A stretch of 64,000 nucleotides of DNA, from positions 390,505-454,504 of the forward strand of contig NZ_MLFP01000002.1 in NCBI RefSeq assembly GCF_002095465.1. Direction: 5' to 3'. The translations under genes and the position numbers were made by a program. The notes beneath the pieces are model-generated. The model worked only from the letters and a program-made list of their open reading frames with translations, was not told the DNA's origin and did not search any database. Below, piece by piece: positions 44,768 through 54,115 of the stretch. The DNA comes from Pantoea rodasii (GTDB lineage Bacteria > Pseudomonadota > Gammaproteobacteria > Enterobacterales > Enterobacteriaceae). Position 1 is the first letter of the stretch, and each line of letters starts with the position of its first letter.

Positions 44768-45712
44768 GTGCAAACGCTTCCTAACCTCAAACTGCTCCAG
44801 GTGTTCGCCAGCGTGGTGGAGAATCAGGGCTATTCACGTGCTCAGCAGGCGCTTAATATGACTACGCCCGCCATTAGCGCCTATATGAGCGAGCTGGAAA
44901 CGCAGCTGGGTTTTATTCTGTGCCAGCGCGGACGTGGCGGCTTTACGCTTACTACCAAAGGTGAGCAGTTTCATCGTTACAGCCAGGAAATGCTGGCCAC
45001 GCTGGCGGGTTGGCAGGCGCAAGTCGAAACGCTGAAAAGCGCACAGGGTGGCACGTTTTCGCTGGGCGTGGTGGATGCCACCGTCACCGACAGCACGCTG
45101 GATCTGCCAGCGGCAATTGCGCGCTTTAATCAGCGTTTTCCGGCGGTGTTTTTCAATCTCAGCGTGCGCGATCCCAATGAGTTGCAGCAGCAGTTGCTGG
45201 AAGATCGTCTCGACCTCGCCATTGGTCATTTCCCGCTGCGTGCCAGCAACCTGGTGACCATCCCGTTGTATGAGGAGCAGCATTGGCTGTATTGCAGCCC
45301 GCAGCATCCGCTGGCACAGGGCGATCCGGATGTGCGCACCGTGCAGCAAACCGGCATGGTGACACGGCGTTACTGGAATCAGCAGGAGCTAAACAAGCGC
45401 GGTTTCCGTCAAAGCAATGCTTCGGTGGAAAGCATCGAGGCGCAGTTGACGTTGATCCTCTCCGGACGATTTATCGGCTATTTACCAGAACACTATGCGC
45501 AAAGCGGGGAACAGCAGGGCACGCTTTGTCGCTTGTTGCCGCAGCATTTTCATTTCCGCGCACCGTTCTCGTTTGCCTTCCGCCGCGGACGGTCACGCGA
45601 AACGCTGATCCGCGCGATGCGTGAAATTCTGAATCCAGCGCGAAAAATAGCAGTGAAAGCTGACGCTGCGCCGATACTGTGTAAAAATACAGGCCAATTC
45701 AGCAAACAGTAA
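44768..45712 (+). CDS. LysR-family transcriptional regulator
   Basis: A 314-residue LysR-type regulator. The N-terminal helix-turn-helix reads LLQVFASVVENQGYSRAQQA then LNMTTPAISAYMSELE. The effector domain contains LILSGRFIGYLPEHYAQSG, a stretch almost shared with the other LysR in this window (33366-34338). It uses a GTG start at 44768 with AAGGAAA upstream. It is divergent from the ureohydrolase/ADH operon, which it probably controls. The stop overlaps the region just before dinG (TAATG). Confidence 0.9.
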   Translation: MQTLPNLKLLQVFASVVENQGYSRAQQALNMTTPAISAYMSELETQLGFILCQRGRGGFTLTTKGEQFHRYSQEMLATLAGWQAQVETLKSAQGGTFSLGVVDATVTDSTLDLPAAIARFNQRFPAVFFNLSVRDPNELQQQLLEDRLDLAIGHFPLRASNLVTIPLYEEQHWLYCSPQHPLAQGDPDVRTVQQTGMVTRRYWNQQELNKRGFRQSNASVESIEAQLTLILSGRFIGYLPEHYAQSGEQQGTLCRLLPQHFHFRAPFSFAFRRGRSRETLIRAMREILNPARKIAVKADAAPILCKNTGQFSKQ

Positions 45713-45717
45713 TGAAC

Positions 45718-47895
45718 ATGGCCCTGACAGCAGCGATAAAAAGCCAGATTGCGCAATGGTATAAGGCGCTGCAGCAGCAGGTTCCTGACTTTATCCCACG
45801 TGCGCCACAGCGTCAGATGATCGCTGAAGTGGCGAAGAGCCTGGCCGGTGACGAAGGTCGCCATCTGGCGATTGAAGCCCCCACCGGCGTGGGCAAAACC
45901 TTGTCTTATCTGATCCCCGGCATTGCAGTGAGCCGCGCCGAGGAGAAACGATTAGTGATCAGCACCGCCAACGTGGCGCTGCAGGATCAAATCTTCAGCA
46001 AGGATCTGCCGTTGCTGAAAAAAATCATTCCCGATCTCACCTTCACTGCCGCATTCGGCCGTGGCCGCTATGTCTGTCCGCGCAACCTCACGGCACTGGC
46101 GGCGACCGAAGATCAGCAAGGCGACCTGCTGCTGTATCTCGATGAAGAAGCGGTGACCGGTTCGAAAGAAGAGCAAAAGTTTTGCGCCAAGCTGGAAAAG
46201 CAGCTCAGTAGCTATCAATGGGATGGACTGCGCGATCACACCGATGTGTCGATTGAGGACAGCCTGTGGCAGCGGCTTTCCACCGATAAAGCCAACTGTC
46301 TGGGGCATCACTGCCGTTGGTATCGTGAATGTCCGTTCTTTGTCGCGCGTCGTGAAATTGAACAGGCTGACGTTGTGGTGGCAAACCATGCGCTGGTGAT
46401 GGCGGCGATGGAGAATGAATCCGTCTTACCGCCCGCCAAGCATCTGATGCTGGTGCTGGACGAAGGCCATCATCTGCCAGAAGTGGCGCGTGATGCGCTG
46501 GAGATGAGCGCGGAAATTACCCCCGGCTGGAGCAGCCTGCAGCTCGATTTATTTGTGCGGCTGGTGGAAACCATCATGGCGCAGTTCCGTCCGAAATCGC
46601 CGCCCCCGCTTACCAACCCTGAGCGGTTGAAAGGCCATTGCGATGAGATGCGTGAACTGCTGCAAATTCTGTGCGATGCACTCAATCCGCTATTACCCGC
46701 GCATAACCAGCCGGGCGAGTTCCGATTTGTGCTGGGCGAGCTGCCGGAAGAGCTGATGACGATGTGCGCGCGGTTGTTCAAACTGAGCGATGCCCTGCGC
46801 GGGTTGAGCGAAGGGTTGCTCAATGAGTTGGGCGATCAAACCGGCAAGGCCGATATCATGCGTCTGCACCGGGCGATCATTCAGCTTAACCGCCAGTTCG
46901 GCTGGTTCGAATCGATCAGCAAACTGTGGCGACTGGCGGCGATGGAAAAAGCCTCCAACGCGCCGGTATCGAAATGGATTACCCGTGAAATTCGTGACGG
47001 CCAGGCGCATCTGCTGTTTCACTGCGCCGGGATTCGCGTCAGCGATCAGCTGGAGAAACTGCTGTGGCGCAAGATTCCGCACGTGGTGGTGACCTCGGCC
47101 ACACTGCGTTCGCTCAACAGTTTTAACCGCTTGCAGGAGATGTCTGGCCTGAGTGAGAAAGCCGGTGACCGTTTTGTGGCGCTGGATTCGCCGTTCAATC
47201 ATATCGACCAGGGCAAACTGGTGATCCCGCAAATGCGGCATGAACCGCTGATGGCGCAGGAAGCGGAGCACATTGCCGAAATGGCACATTTCTTCCGGCA
47301 GCAAATGGCAGAAGAGAAGCACAAAGGTGTGCTGGTGCTGTTTGCCAGCGGGCGTGCGATGCAACAATTTGTCAGCCATGTCACCGATTTGCGCCTGTCG
47401 ATGCTGGTGCAAGGCGATCAGCCCCGTTCCCGGCTGGTGGAGCTGCACCGTCAGCGCGTCGAGGCGGGCCAAACCAGCATTCTGGTGGGGCTACAGTCTT
47501 TCGCTGAAGGGCTGGATTTAAAGGGCGATCTGCTGACGCAGGTGCATATCCATAAAATTGCTTTTCCCCCGGTGGACAGTCCGGTAATTTTGACCGAAGG
47601 GGAGTGGCTGAAGAGCCTCAAACGCTACCCGTTCGAGGTGCAGAGTTTACCTAGCGCCTCGTTTACGCTGATTCAGCAGGTCGGGCGTCTGATTCGCAGC
47701 CACCACTGCACAGGCGAAATCGTGATCTATGACCGGCGTTTGCTGAACAAAGCTTACGGCAGCCGCTTGCTGGCAGCGCTGCCGGTGTTCCCGATTGAGC
47801 AACCGCCGATGCCGGAAGCCAGCACCAAACCAGCGGTAAAAGCAGCGGTTAAAGCCGCCGTCAAACCAGCGAAACGAAGAAGTAAGAAATCTTAG
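45718..47895 (+). CDS. dinG: ATP-dependent DNA helicase DinG
   Basis: A 725-residue superfamily 2 (XPD-like) 5'-3' helicase that unwinds R-loops, D-loops and G-quadruplexes. Walker A is APTGVGKTLSY, and the DEAH box reads DEGHHLPEVARD. The 4Fe-4S Cys ligands are in GRYVCPRN and in CLGHHCRWYRECPFF. The helicase motif VI is QQVGRLIRSH. The C-terminal tail has an Ala/Lys repeat (AVKAAVKAAVKPAKRRSKKS) slightly longer than in E. coli. I use the ATG at 45718 (MALTAAIKSQ) by comparison with E. coli; 45712 is also in frame. dinG-ybiB order is as in E. coli. Confidence 0.95.
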   Translation: MALTAAIKSQIAQWYKALQQQVPDFIPRAPQRQMIAEVAKSLAGDEGRHLAIEAPTGVGKTLSYLIPGIAVSRAEEKRLVISTANVALQDQIFSKDLPLLKKIIPDLTFTAAFGRGRYVCPRNLTALAATEDQQGDLLLYLDEEAVTGSKEEQKFCAKLEKQLSSYQWDGLRDHTDVSIEDSLWQRLSTDKANCLGHHCRWYRECPFFVARREIEQADVVVANHALVMAAMENESVLPPAKHLMLVLDEGHHLPEVARDALEMSAEITPGWSSLQLDLFVRLVETIMAQFRPKSPPPLTNPERLKGHCDEMRELLQILCDALNPLLPAHNQPGEFRFVLGELPEELMTMCARLFKLSDALRGLSEGLLNELGDQTGKADIMRLHRAIIQLNRQFGWFESISKLWRLAAMEKASNAPVSKWITREIRDGQAHLLFHCAGIRVSDQLEKLLWRKIPHVVVTSATLRSLNSFNRLQEMSGLSEKAGDRFVALDSPFNHIDQGKLVIPQMRHEPLMAQEAEHIAEMAHFFRQQMAEEKHKGVLVLFASGRAMQQFVSHVTDLRLSMLVQGDQPRSRLVELHRQRVEAGQTSILVGLQSFAEGLDLKGDLLTQVHIHKIAFPPVDSPVILTEGEWLKSLKRYPFEVQSLPSASFTLIQQVGRLIRSHHCTGEIVIYDRRLLNKAYGSRLLAALPVFPIEQPPMPEASTKPAVKAAVKAAVKPAKRRSKKS

Positions 47896-47967
47896 GTGTG
47901 CCCAGACGCACATCAATGACCTTTTGGCAGCCGGGTATCGGCGCGCCCTGGAAGCGGGAATGCCCTG

Positions 47968-48935
47968 ATGGAACTGAATAAAATTATCAAAGAGATTGGG
48001 CGCGGTAAGAACCACGCGCGCGATATCGATTTCGATACGGCTGTGGCGTTGTACAGCGCGATGCTGGCGGATGAAGTGCCCGACTTAGAGTTGGGCGGCG
48101 TGCTGATCGCCCTGCGTATCAAAGGCGAAGGCGAAGAGGAGATGCGCGGTTTTACCACGCGATGCAGCAGCAGATGATGCAGTTGCAGCCGCCCGCCAAT
48201 CGCCCGATGCCGATTGTGATTCCCAGCTACAACGGCGCACGTCGTCAGGGCAATCTCACGCCGCTGTTAGCCTTGCTGTTAAGCAAACTCGGGTTTCCGG
48301 TGTTGCTGCACGGTGTGAGTGATGATCCCACGCGCATCACCACCGAAGCCGTGCTGGCAGCGCTGGATATTGCGCCGGTCACCAATGCGCAGCAGGCACA
48401 AGCGAAGCTGGAAAGTGGCGAACTGGCGTTTATCACCATCGATCATCTGTGTGCACCGATGGCAAAACAGCTGTCGTTGCGCTGGCGCATGGGCGTACGT
48501 AATAGCGCGCATACGCTGGCTAAGCTGGCGACGCCGTTTGCCGAGCGCGCCGCGTTGCGCCTGGCGAGTGTCTCCCATCCGGAATATGTGCCGCGTGTCG
48601 GCAAGTTCTTCCAGGATATTGACGCGCCCGCCATTCTGCTAAATGGCACTGAAGGTGAGGTGTATGCCAATCCGCAGCGCTGCCCGGCGATTAACTATAT
48701 TGCGGGTGCGGGCACAGAGGCTGAAGTGTGGATTGAGCGTCAGCCTGAAATCAGTGTGGAACTGCCTGAAAGTAAAAATGCGCAGGATACCGCTGACTGG
48801 ATCAAACAGGTGCTGGCCGGCGAACGTGCGGTGCCGCAGGCGCTGCGTTTACAGCTGGCGTGCTGCTTAGTGGCAACCAGGGAGTCAGCGACGCTGGATG
48901 AGGCGGAGACGCGATTGCAGCTGGCTGGGATCTAA
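47968..48935 (+). pseudogene. ybiB: YbiB, TrpD2-type nucleic-acid-binding protein, frameshifted
   Basis: A protein of 322 residues when repaired, with the glycosyltransferase family 3/TrpD fold. E. coli YbiB (TrpD2) binds nucleic acids without phosphoribosyltransferase activity and is SOS-linked with dinG. The first frame starts IIKEIGRGKNHARDIDFDTA and reaches LELGGVLIALRIKGEG, then shifts at the T tract 48150-48153. Restoring one T gives MRGFYHAMQQQMMQL and joins the second frame (PMPIVIPSYNGARRQGNLTP). The ATG at 47968 is 72 bases after the dinG stop. A hairpin (48949-48971) follows. Confidence 0.88.
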
Positions 48936-48948
48936 CGGGTAGAACAAT

Positions 48949-48971
48949 ACCCGCAGCCTTGGGTTGCGGGT
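48949..48971 (+). terminator. Hairpin after ybiB
   Basis: ACCCGCAGCC (48949-48958) pairs with GGTTGCGGGT (48962-48971), with one G-T pair and a 3-base loop. No T tract follows. Confidence 0.45.
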
Positions 48972-49013
48972 CAAACGCACAGCCGAGAGTTTACCGCTGC
49001 TTGCTACAATGCC

Positions 49014-49190
49014 GCTTGAGATTCCTGGTTCTGGGAAATCCTGCAGCCAGGCTTTAACCAACATGCAATCTCGTTTGGGATTCCTGGCTTCTGCGAATCC
49101 TGTCAGTCAGGCTATAACCAACATGCAATCTCGTTTGAGATTCCTGGGTTCCGCGAATTCTGCCAGTCAGGCTTTAATCAACACGCTCTC
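49014..49190. repeat. Three tandem 60-bp repeats at the end of the M20 gene
   Basis: Copies start near 49014, 49074 and 49134, each with GATTCCTGG..., GAAT/AAT-CTG, CAG-CAGGCT and ATAACCAACATGCAATCTCG-like ends. The third copy contains the last codons and stop of the M20 peptidase gene (CTTTAATCAACACGCTCTC), so the array probably arose by duplication of the gene's 3' end. GGATTC and GAATCC inside the units can form hairpins. Confidence 0.8.
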
Positions 49191-50324
49191 CACCAGTTGC
49201 TGCCAGAAGCTGATACCAATCGGCAGTAAGTCATCATTAAAATCGTAATGCGCGTTGTGCAGTGGGGCGGAAGGTGTGGTGCCATCGGCGCCGAGCCAGA
49301 AATAAGCACCGGGGCAGGACTCCATCATGCAGGCGAAATCTTCCGATGCCATGGAAGGATTCACCTGCCAGTGCACCTGCGATTCACCCAGTACGCGAGT
49401 AGCGACATCGCGCACTTGCTGTGCCGGAGCCGCGTGATTAGCGGTGACCGGATAGCCTGGATACCAGTGAATCTCACCGCTCACCCCAAACGGGCGCGGT
49501 AGCGTGGTGACAAAATCTTCAATCAGACCGCGCACGCGATCGCGCACGTCGGTCTGCAAACATCGCACCGTACCACGCAACACAATCTGCTCGGGAATGA
49601 CGTTGATGGCTTCACCACCGTGAATCTGCGTCACGCTTACCACCGCTGAAGCCAGCGGTGACAGACGGCGTGACGGGATGGTTTGCAGCGCCATAATCAA
49701 TTCTGCTGCCACCACCATCGGATCGGCACCGCTTTCCGGCATCGCCGCATGGCAGCTTTTGCCGTTGAGGGTGATTTCAAACGAATCGAGTGAGGCCATC
49801 ATCGCACCCGGATTCACCGCCAGCGAACCCACCGGTAATCCAGGCCAGTTGTGCATGGCGTACACCGCATCCATCGGGAAGCGCGTGAATAAACCCTCTT
49901 CCACCATTTTCCGCGCGCCGCCGAGGTTCTCTTCAGCGGGCTGGAACAGGAAGTGCACGGTGCCTTTAAAGTTGCGCGTGGCGGCCAGTTGGCATGCCGC
50001 TGCGAGGAGAATCGCCGTGTGTCCATCGTGACCGCAGGCGTGCATGACGCCGGGACGGGCAGATTTCCAATCCGGTGCGCCTTTTTCGGTCATCGGCAGT
50101 GCATCCATATCGGCACGCAAACCGATCACCGGGCCTGGACCGTTTTCCAGTGTGCCAATCACGCCAGTGCCTGCTAGCCCACGGAACACCTGCAACCCTG
50201 CTTCAGCGAGCACGTTCGCGACAAGTTCGCTGGTTTGTTGCTCCTGGTAACCCAGTTCAGGATGTTGGTGTAACTGACGACGCCAGTTCAGGGCGTTTTC
50301 CAGCAGGACGGCAGGCAGGCTCAT
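49167..50324 (-). CDS. M20-family amidohydrolase (hippurate hydrolase/aminoacylase-like)
   Basis: A 385-residue cytoplasmic di-metal peptidase-family amidohydrolase. The metal and base motifs are HACGHDGHTAIL and FLFQPAEENLGGARKMVEEG; the dimerisation lid domain lies in the middle (NLNGKSCHAAMPESGADP-like). It follows the M20D pattern: hippurate hydrolase, N-acyl-amino-acid or IAA-amino-acid amidohydrolases. It could release amino acids, including histidine, from N-acyl forms, which would suit the neighbouring hut genes. It is 225 bases from hutU with a terminator between, so probably its own unit. Its 3' end lies in a tandem repeat. Confidence 0.85.
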   Translation of the reverse strand: MSLPAVLLENALNWRRQLHQHPELGYQEQQTSELVANVLAEAGLQVFRGLAGTGVIGTLENGPGPVIGLRADMDALPMTEKGAPDWKSARPGVMHACGHDGHTAILLAAACQLAATRNFKGTVHFLFQPAEENLGGARKMVEEGLFTRFPMDAVYAMHNWPGLPVGSLAVNPGAMMASLDSFEITLNGKSCHAAMPESGADPMVVAAELIMALQTIPSRRLSPLASAVVSVTQIHGGEAINVIPEQIVLRGTVRCLQTDVRDRVRGLIEDFVTTLPRPFGVSGEIHWYPGYPVTANHAAPAQQVRDVATRVLGESQVHWQVNPSMASEDFACMMESCPGAYFWLGADGTTPSAPLHNAHYDFNDDLLPIGISFWQQLVESVLIKA

Positions 50325-50480
50325 AAGGTAAGGCTCTCCATCAGCAGCAATGGCTGCGATTTCTCTGACTCGTAACGTGATGTCTCCACTGTAGTGGCAA
50401 GCGCAGGGCGGCGTCTATCGTGGAAAGGAATAATTTGGCTATAGGGTATAGCGGAATGGAATAAAGCAGCGGGGGCGCTC

Positions 50481-50504
50481 GGTCGGCATATCTGTATGCC
50501 GACC
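50481..50504. repeat. Perfect 10-bp inverted repeat
   Basis: GGTCGGCATA (50481-50490) and TATGCCGACC (50495-50504) surround TCTG, between the hutU terminator and the M20 promoter region. Confidence 0.6.
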
Positions 50505-50514
50505 TTACTCTTGT

Positions 50515-50541
50515 GGAGAAAGGTGCGCATGGATGCGCACC
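50515..50541 (-). terminator. Terminator of hutHU
   Basis: GGTGCGCAT (50522-50530) pairs with ATGCGCACC (50533-50541). Read on the minus strand it is followed by TTTCT, eight bases after the hutU stop. Confidence 0.65.
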
Positions 50542-50548
50542 GGGAAAT

Positions 50549-52234
50549 TTACTTCTGCATCGGCAGATTCAAGCCATGTTCTTTCGCGCAGCTCTGCGCC
50601 AGTTCATAGCCCGCATCCGCGTGACGCATCACACCGGTTGCCGGATCGTTCCACAGCACACGGCCAAGGCGCGCGTCGGCTTCGGCGGTGCCGTCGCAGA
50701 CAATCACCACGCCAGAGTGCTGCGAGAAGCCCATGCCAACGCCGCCGCCGTGATGCAGGCTCACCCAGGTCGCACCGCCTGCGGTATTCAGCAGGGCATT
50801 CAGCAACGGCCAGTCGGAGACTGCATCCGAACCGTCTTTCATCGCTTCGGTTTCACGGTTGGGTGACGCCACTGAACCACAATCCAGATGATCGCGGCCG
50901 ATGACGATAGGCGCTTTCAGCTCGCCGTTGCGCACCATCTCGTTAAACGCCAGCGCCGCTTTATGGCGCTCGCCCAGGCCCAGCCAGCAGATACGTGCCG
51001 GCAAGCCCTGGAAGGCGATACGTTCCTGCGCCATGTCGAGCCAGCGATGCAGGTTCTTGTGCTCCGGGAACAGCTCTTTCAGCTTGGCGTCGGTTTTATA
51101 AATATCTTCTGGATCACCTGACAGCGCCACCCAGCGGAACGGACCTTTGCCTTCGCAGAACAGCGGACGAATATAGGCGGGTACGAAGCCTGGGAAATCA
51201 AAGGCATTTTTCACCCCTTCATCCAGCGCCACCTGACGGATGTTGTTGCCGTAATCCACGGTTGGTACGCCCATGTGGTGGAAGTCGAGCATTGCCTGCA
51301 CATGCACCGCCATCGATGCGCGGGCCGCTTTCTCTACCGCTTTTGGATTGCTGACGCGCTCTGACTGCCAACGCTCAACATCCCATCCCAGCGGCAGATA
51401 GCCGTTAATCGGGTCGTGGGCGGAAGTCTGATCGGTGACGATATCCGGCTTCATGCCGCCAGCTTTGGCGCGTTTCACCAGCTCCGGCACGATATCGGCG
51501 GCGTTGCCGAGCAAGCCAACGGAAATGGCCTGCTTCGCTTTGGTGGCTTTCTCAATCAGATCCAGCGCTTCATCTAAGGTATAAGCTTTATGGTCAACGT
51601 AACGGGTGCGCAGACGGAAATCGATACGGGATTCCTGGCACTCAATCGCCAGCACGCTGGCACCCGCCAGCACGCCAGCCAGCGGTTGTGCGCCGCCCAT
51701 GCCACCCAAGCCCGCTGTTAGGATCCAGCGGCCGCTCAGATCGCTGTCATAATGCTGACGACCGGCTTCGGCGAAGGTTTCAAAGGTGCCCTGCACGATG
51801 CCCTGCGCACCAATGTAGATCCAGGATCCGGCGGTCATCTGGCCGTACATCATCAAGCCGGCTTTATCCAGCTCGTGGAAATGATCCCAATTTGCCCAAT
51901 GCGGTACCAGGTTAGAGTTGGCCAGCAACACACGTGGGGCATCAGCATGGGTGCGGAATACACCCACCGGTTTACCGGACTGGATCAGCAAGGTTTCTTC
52001 TGGCTGCAACGCACGCAGTGAACGCAGAATCTGCTCAAAACACTCCCAGTTACGCGCGGCTTTACCGATGCCGCCGTACACCACCAGATCTTCCGGGCGC
52101 TCGGCCACATCAGGATCGAGGTTGTTCTGGATCATGCGGTAAGCCGCTTCAATTAACCAGTTAGCACAATGCAGTTCGTTACCGCGCGGCGCACGGATTT
52201 CACGGGCAACAGCCTGAGATAAAGTTTCGCTCAT
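50549..52234 (-). CDS. hutU: Urocanate hydratase HutU
   Basis: A 561-residue cytoplasmic NAD+-dependent enzyme, second step of histidine degradation (urocanate to imidazolonepropionate). The nucleotide loop is [20 protein letters not shown], and the C-terminal region has [20 protein letters not shown] with the [15 protein letters not shown] segment near the catalytic Cys/His. The start chosen is the ATG at 52232-52234, with AAGGA seven bases upstream; an ATG one codon earlier is in tandem. In the given sequence the upstream hutH frame runs into hutU without a stop, giving one 858-codon frame. That is best explained by a base error at the end of hutH. Confidence 0.93.
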   Translation of the reverse strand: MSETLSQAVAREIRAPRGNELHCANWLIEAAYRMIQNNLDPDVAERPEDLVVYGGIGKAARNWECFEQILRSLRALQPEETLLIQSGKPVGVFRTHADAPRVLLANSNLVPHWANWDHFHELDKAGLMMYGQMTAGSWIYIGAQGIVQGTFETFAEAGRQHYDSDLSGRWILTAGLGGMGGAQPLAGVLAGASVLAIECQESRIDFRLRTRYVDHKAYTLDEALDLIEKATKAKQAISVGLLGNAADIVPELVKRAKAGGMKPDIVTDQTSAHDPINGYLPLGWDVERWQSERVSNPKAVEKAARASMAVHVQAMLDFHHMGVPTVDYGNNIRQVALDEGVKNAFDFPGFVPAYIRPLFCEGKGPFRWVALSGDPEDIYKTDAKLKELFPEHKNLHRWLDMAQERIAFQGLPARICWLGLGERHKAALAFNEMVRNGELKAPIVIGRDHLDCGSVASPNRETEAMKDGSDAVSDWPLLNALLNTAGGATWVSLHHGGGVGMGFSQHSGVVIVCDGTAEADARLGRVLWNDPATGVMRHADAGYELAQSCAKEHGLNLPMQK

Positions 52235-52244
52235 CATCAGTTCC

Positions 52245-53796
52245 TTAAAGGGAAAAGAACGCTGGCTTGGCAGCAGCGCAGTAAGGGATTCTGGCCAGGC
52301 ATGACTGCTGGCCCAAAGACGCATGGATTCGATATCCGGCGCCATTAAACGGTCGTGATCGAGGAAGGCGACGTTTTCGCGGATACGGCTCATCTCTTGC
52401 TCCAGTGCCATCGAGCTTTGCAGCGGGCGATTGAAATCGATGCCCTGCGCCGCAGCCATGGCTTCAATGCCGACCACCGCCGCGGTGTTAAAGCACATAT
52501 CACCGAGGCGGCGAGCGGCGTAAGTCGCCATCGACACATGATCTTCCTGGTTAGCAGAGGTCGGCAGGCTGTCGACGCTGCCCGGATGCGCCAGCGATTT
52601 GTTTTCAGAGGCCAGCGCGGCAGCCGTGACCTGAGCAATCATAAAGCCAGAGTTAACCCCGCCATCATGTACCAGGAACGGCGGCAGGCCAGAGAGGCCG
52701 GTGTCCAGCAGTAGCGCCATGCGGCGTTCTGAGATGGCCCCGATTTCGGCAATCGCCAGTGCGAGAATATCGGCGGCAAAGGCTACTGGCTCGGCGTGGA
52801 AGTTGCCGCCGGAGATCACGTCACCGCTGTCGCTAAACACCAGCGGGTTATCGGACGCCGCGTTGGCTTCAATCTGCAGCACGCGTGCCGCATGGCTGAG
52901 ATTGTCTAAACACGCGCCCATCACCTGCGGCACACAGCGAATCGAGTAGGGATCTTGCACGCGACCACAATTTGTATGTGAACTGAGGATTTCACTGCCT
53001 TCCAGTAAGGAAGAGACGGCCGCAGCCACTGCGATTTGTCCGTGCTGCCCGCGCGCCTGATGAATACGTGCGTCATAAGGTTTAACCGAGCCTTTAATGG
53101 CTTCCAATGACAGCGCGCCCGCCATCAGCCTGCGGCAAACAGGTTTTCGGCTTCAAACAGGCCGCGCAGCGCCAGCGCGTTAGAGACCTGAGTGCCGTTC
53201 AAGAGCGCCAGGCCTTCTTTCGGGCCCAGTACTATTGGCTGTAAGCCGACGCGCGCCAGACCTTCGGTGGCGGGGATCAATTCGCCGTCAACGCGCACCT
53301 GACCTTCGCCCAGCAACATCAGTGACAGATGGGCCAGCGGAGCCAAATCGCCCGATGCACCGACCGACCCTTTTTCCGGAATACATGGCATCACGCCAGC
53401 ATTGAACAGCGCCAGCAGCGCTTCGATTAACTGGATGCGCACGCCGGAGTGACCGCGTGCCAGACTGATGATCTTGGTGGCCACCACTAACCGCGCGACG
53501 TTATCGGGCAGGAGATTGCCCAAACCCACGCTGTGCGACAGCACCAGATTGCGTTGCAGTTCCGCCAGCCGTTCGGCCGGGATCTGCGTCTGCGCCAGCT
53601 TACCGAAACCGGTATTGATGCCGTACACCACTTTGCCCGATGCTACGATGGCATCAACGGTTTCATTGGCACGATCGATAGCTGAACGTGCGTCATCTGC
53701 TAAAGTGAGCGTGACCTTGCTTTGATAAATCGTGCGCAAGGTCGCGAGGTCCACTTCACCGGGAACAAGGCAAATTTCCTGAACCGAACCTGACAT
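52245..53796 (-). pseudogene. hutH: Histidine ammonia-lyase HutH, frameshifted
   Basis: About 517 residues when repaired; first step of the pathway (L-histidine to trans-urocanate plus ammonia). The MIO-forming Ala147-Ser148-Gly149 is in KGSVGASGDLAPLAHLSL, with Tyr58 in VVYGINTGFG. The first frame stops at 53125 after NLFAAG, and the second starts [13 protein letters not shown] there. One base missing at about 53125-53128 explains it (repair: [20 protein letters not shown]). Near 52250 another missing base would restore a TAA at 52245-52247, immediately before the hutU ribosome site. ATG 53796 follows AGGAG and a HutC-like operator. Confidence 0.9.
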
Positions 53797-53805
53797 GGTC
53801 TACTC

Positions 53806-53818
53806 CTGTCTATACGAG
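53806..53818. promoter_or_regulatory. HutC operator-like site before hutH
   Basis: CTGTCTATACGAG, a weaker match to TGTATATACA, lies ten bases before the hutH start codon and overlaps its ribosome site. A repressor here would also hinder initiation. Confidence 0.5.
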
Positions 53819-53906
53819 TGATCGGGTGCCACCTGAACGCCTTTCGTTTGCGATGCGGCGATGAGGAACACCAAAGAATGTGGTGAGTGAAGCATAAGTG
53901 TCTAAT

Positions 53907-53920
53907 CTTGTCTATACAAG
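53907..53920. promoter_or_regulatory. HutC operator candidate in the hutH-hutC spacer
   Basis: CTTGTCTATACAAG: five-base inverted arms CTTGT/ACAAG around CTAT, 111 bases before hutH. Confidence 0.7.
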
Positions 53921-54052
53921 TAGCAAGCGCTGTGCCAGATTGATCTGATTCTGTGAATCACGCCGCAATGCGCTTTCTGTGGCGAAGCGTGTAACGTATT
54001 GCACCGAAACAGGGAGAGCGCTGCACCGTTGGCGTGCTGTCTGCACAATTAG

Positions 54053-54064
54053 ATGTATATACAT
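54053..54064. promoter_or_regulatory. HutC operator candidate before hutC
   Basis: ATGTATATACAT is a perfect 12-bp palindrome, 52 bases before the hutC ATG. It fits autoregulation by the GntR-type repressor. Confidence 0.75.
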
Positions 54065-54115
54065 TTACGGGCTGAGACAGTAAACTTTGGGCATTATTCG
54101 GAAAAGGAACAGGAT

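Noticed and set aside
48964..49248. Open frame of 94 codons across the 60-bp repeats
   Set aside because: It is produced by the repeat sequence and overlaps the M20 gene antisense; no protein resemblance or ribosome site.
50549..53125. A natural bifunctional HutH-HutU enzyme
   Set aside because: The fused frame begins inside HutH after a frameshift, and a normal stop plus ribosome site are present one frame away.
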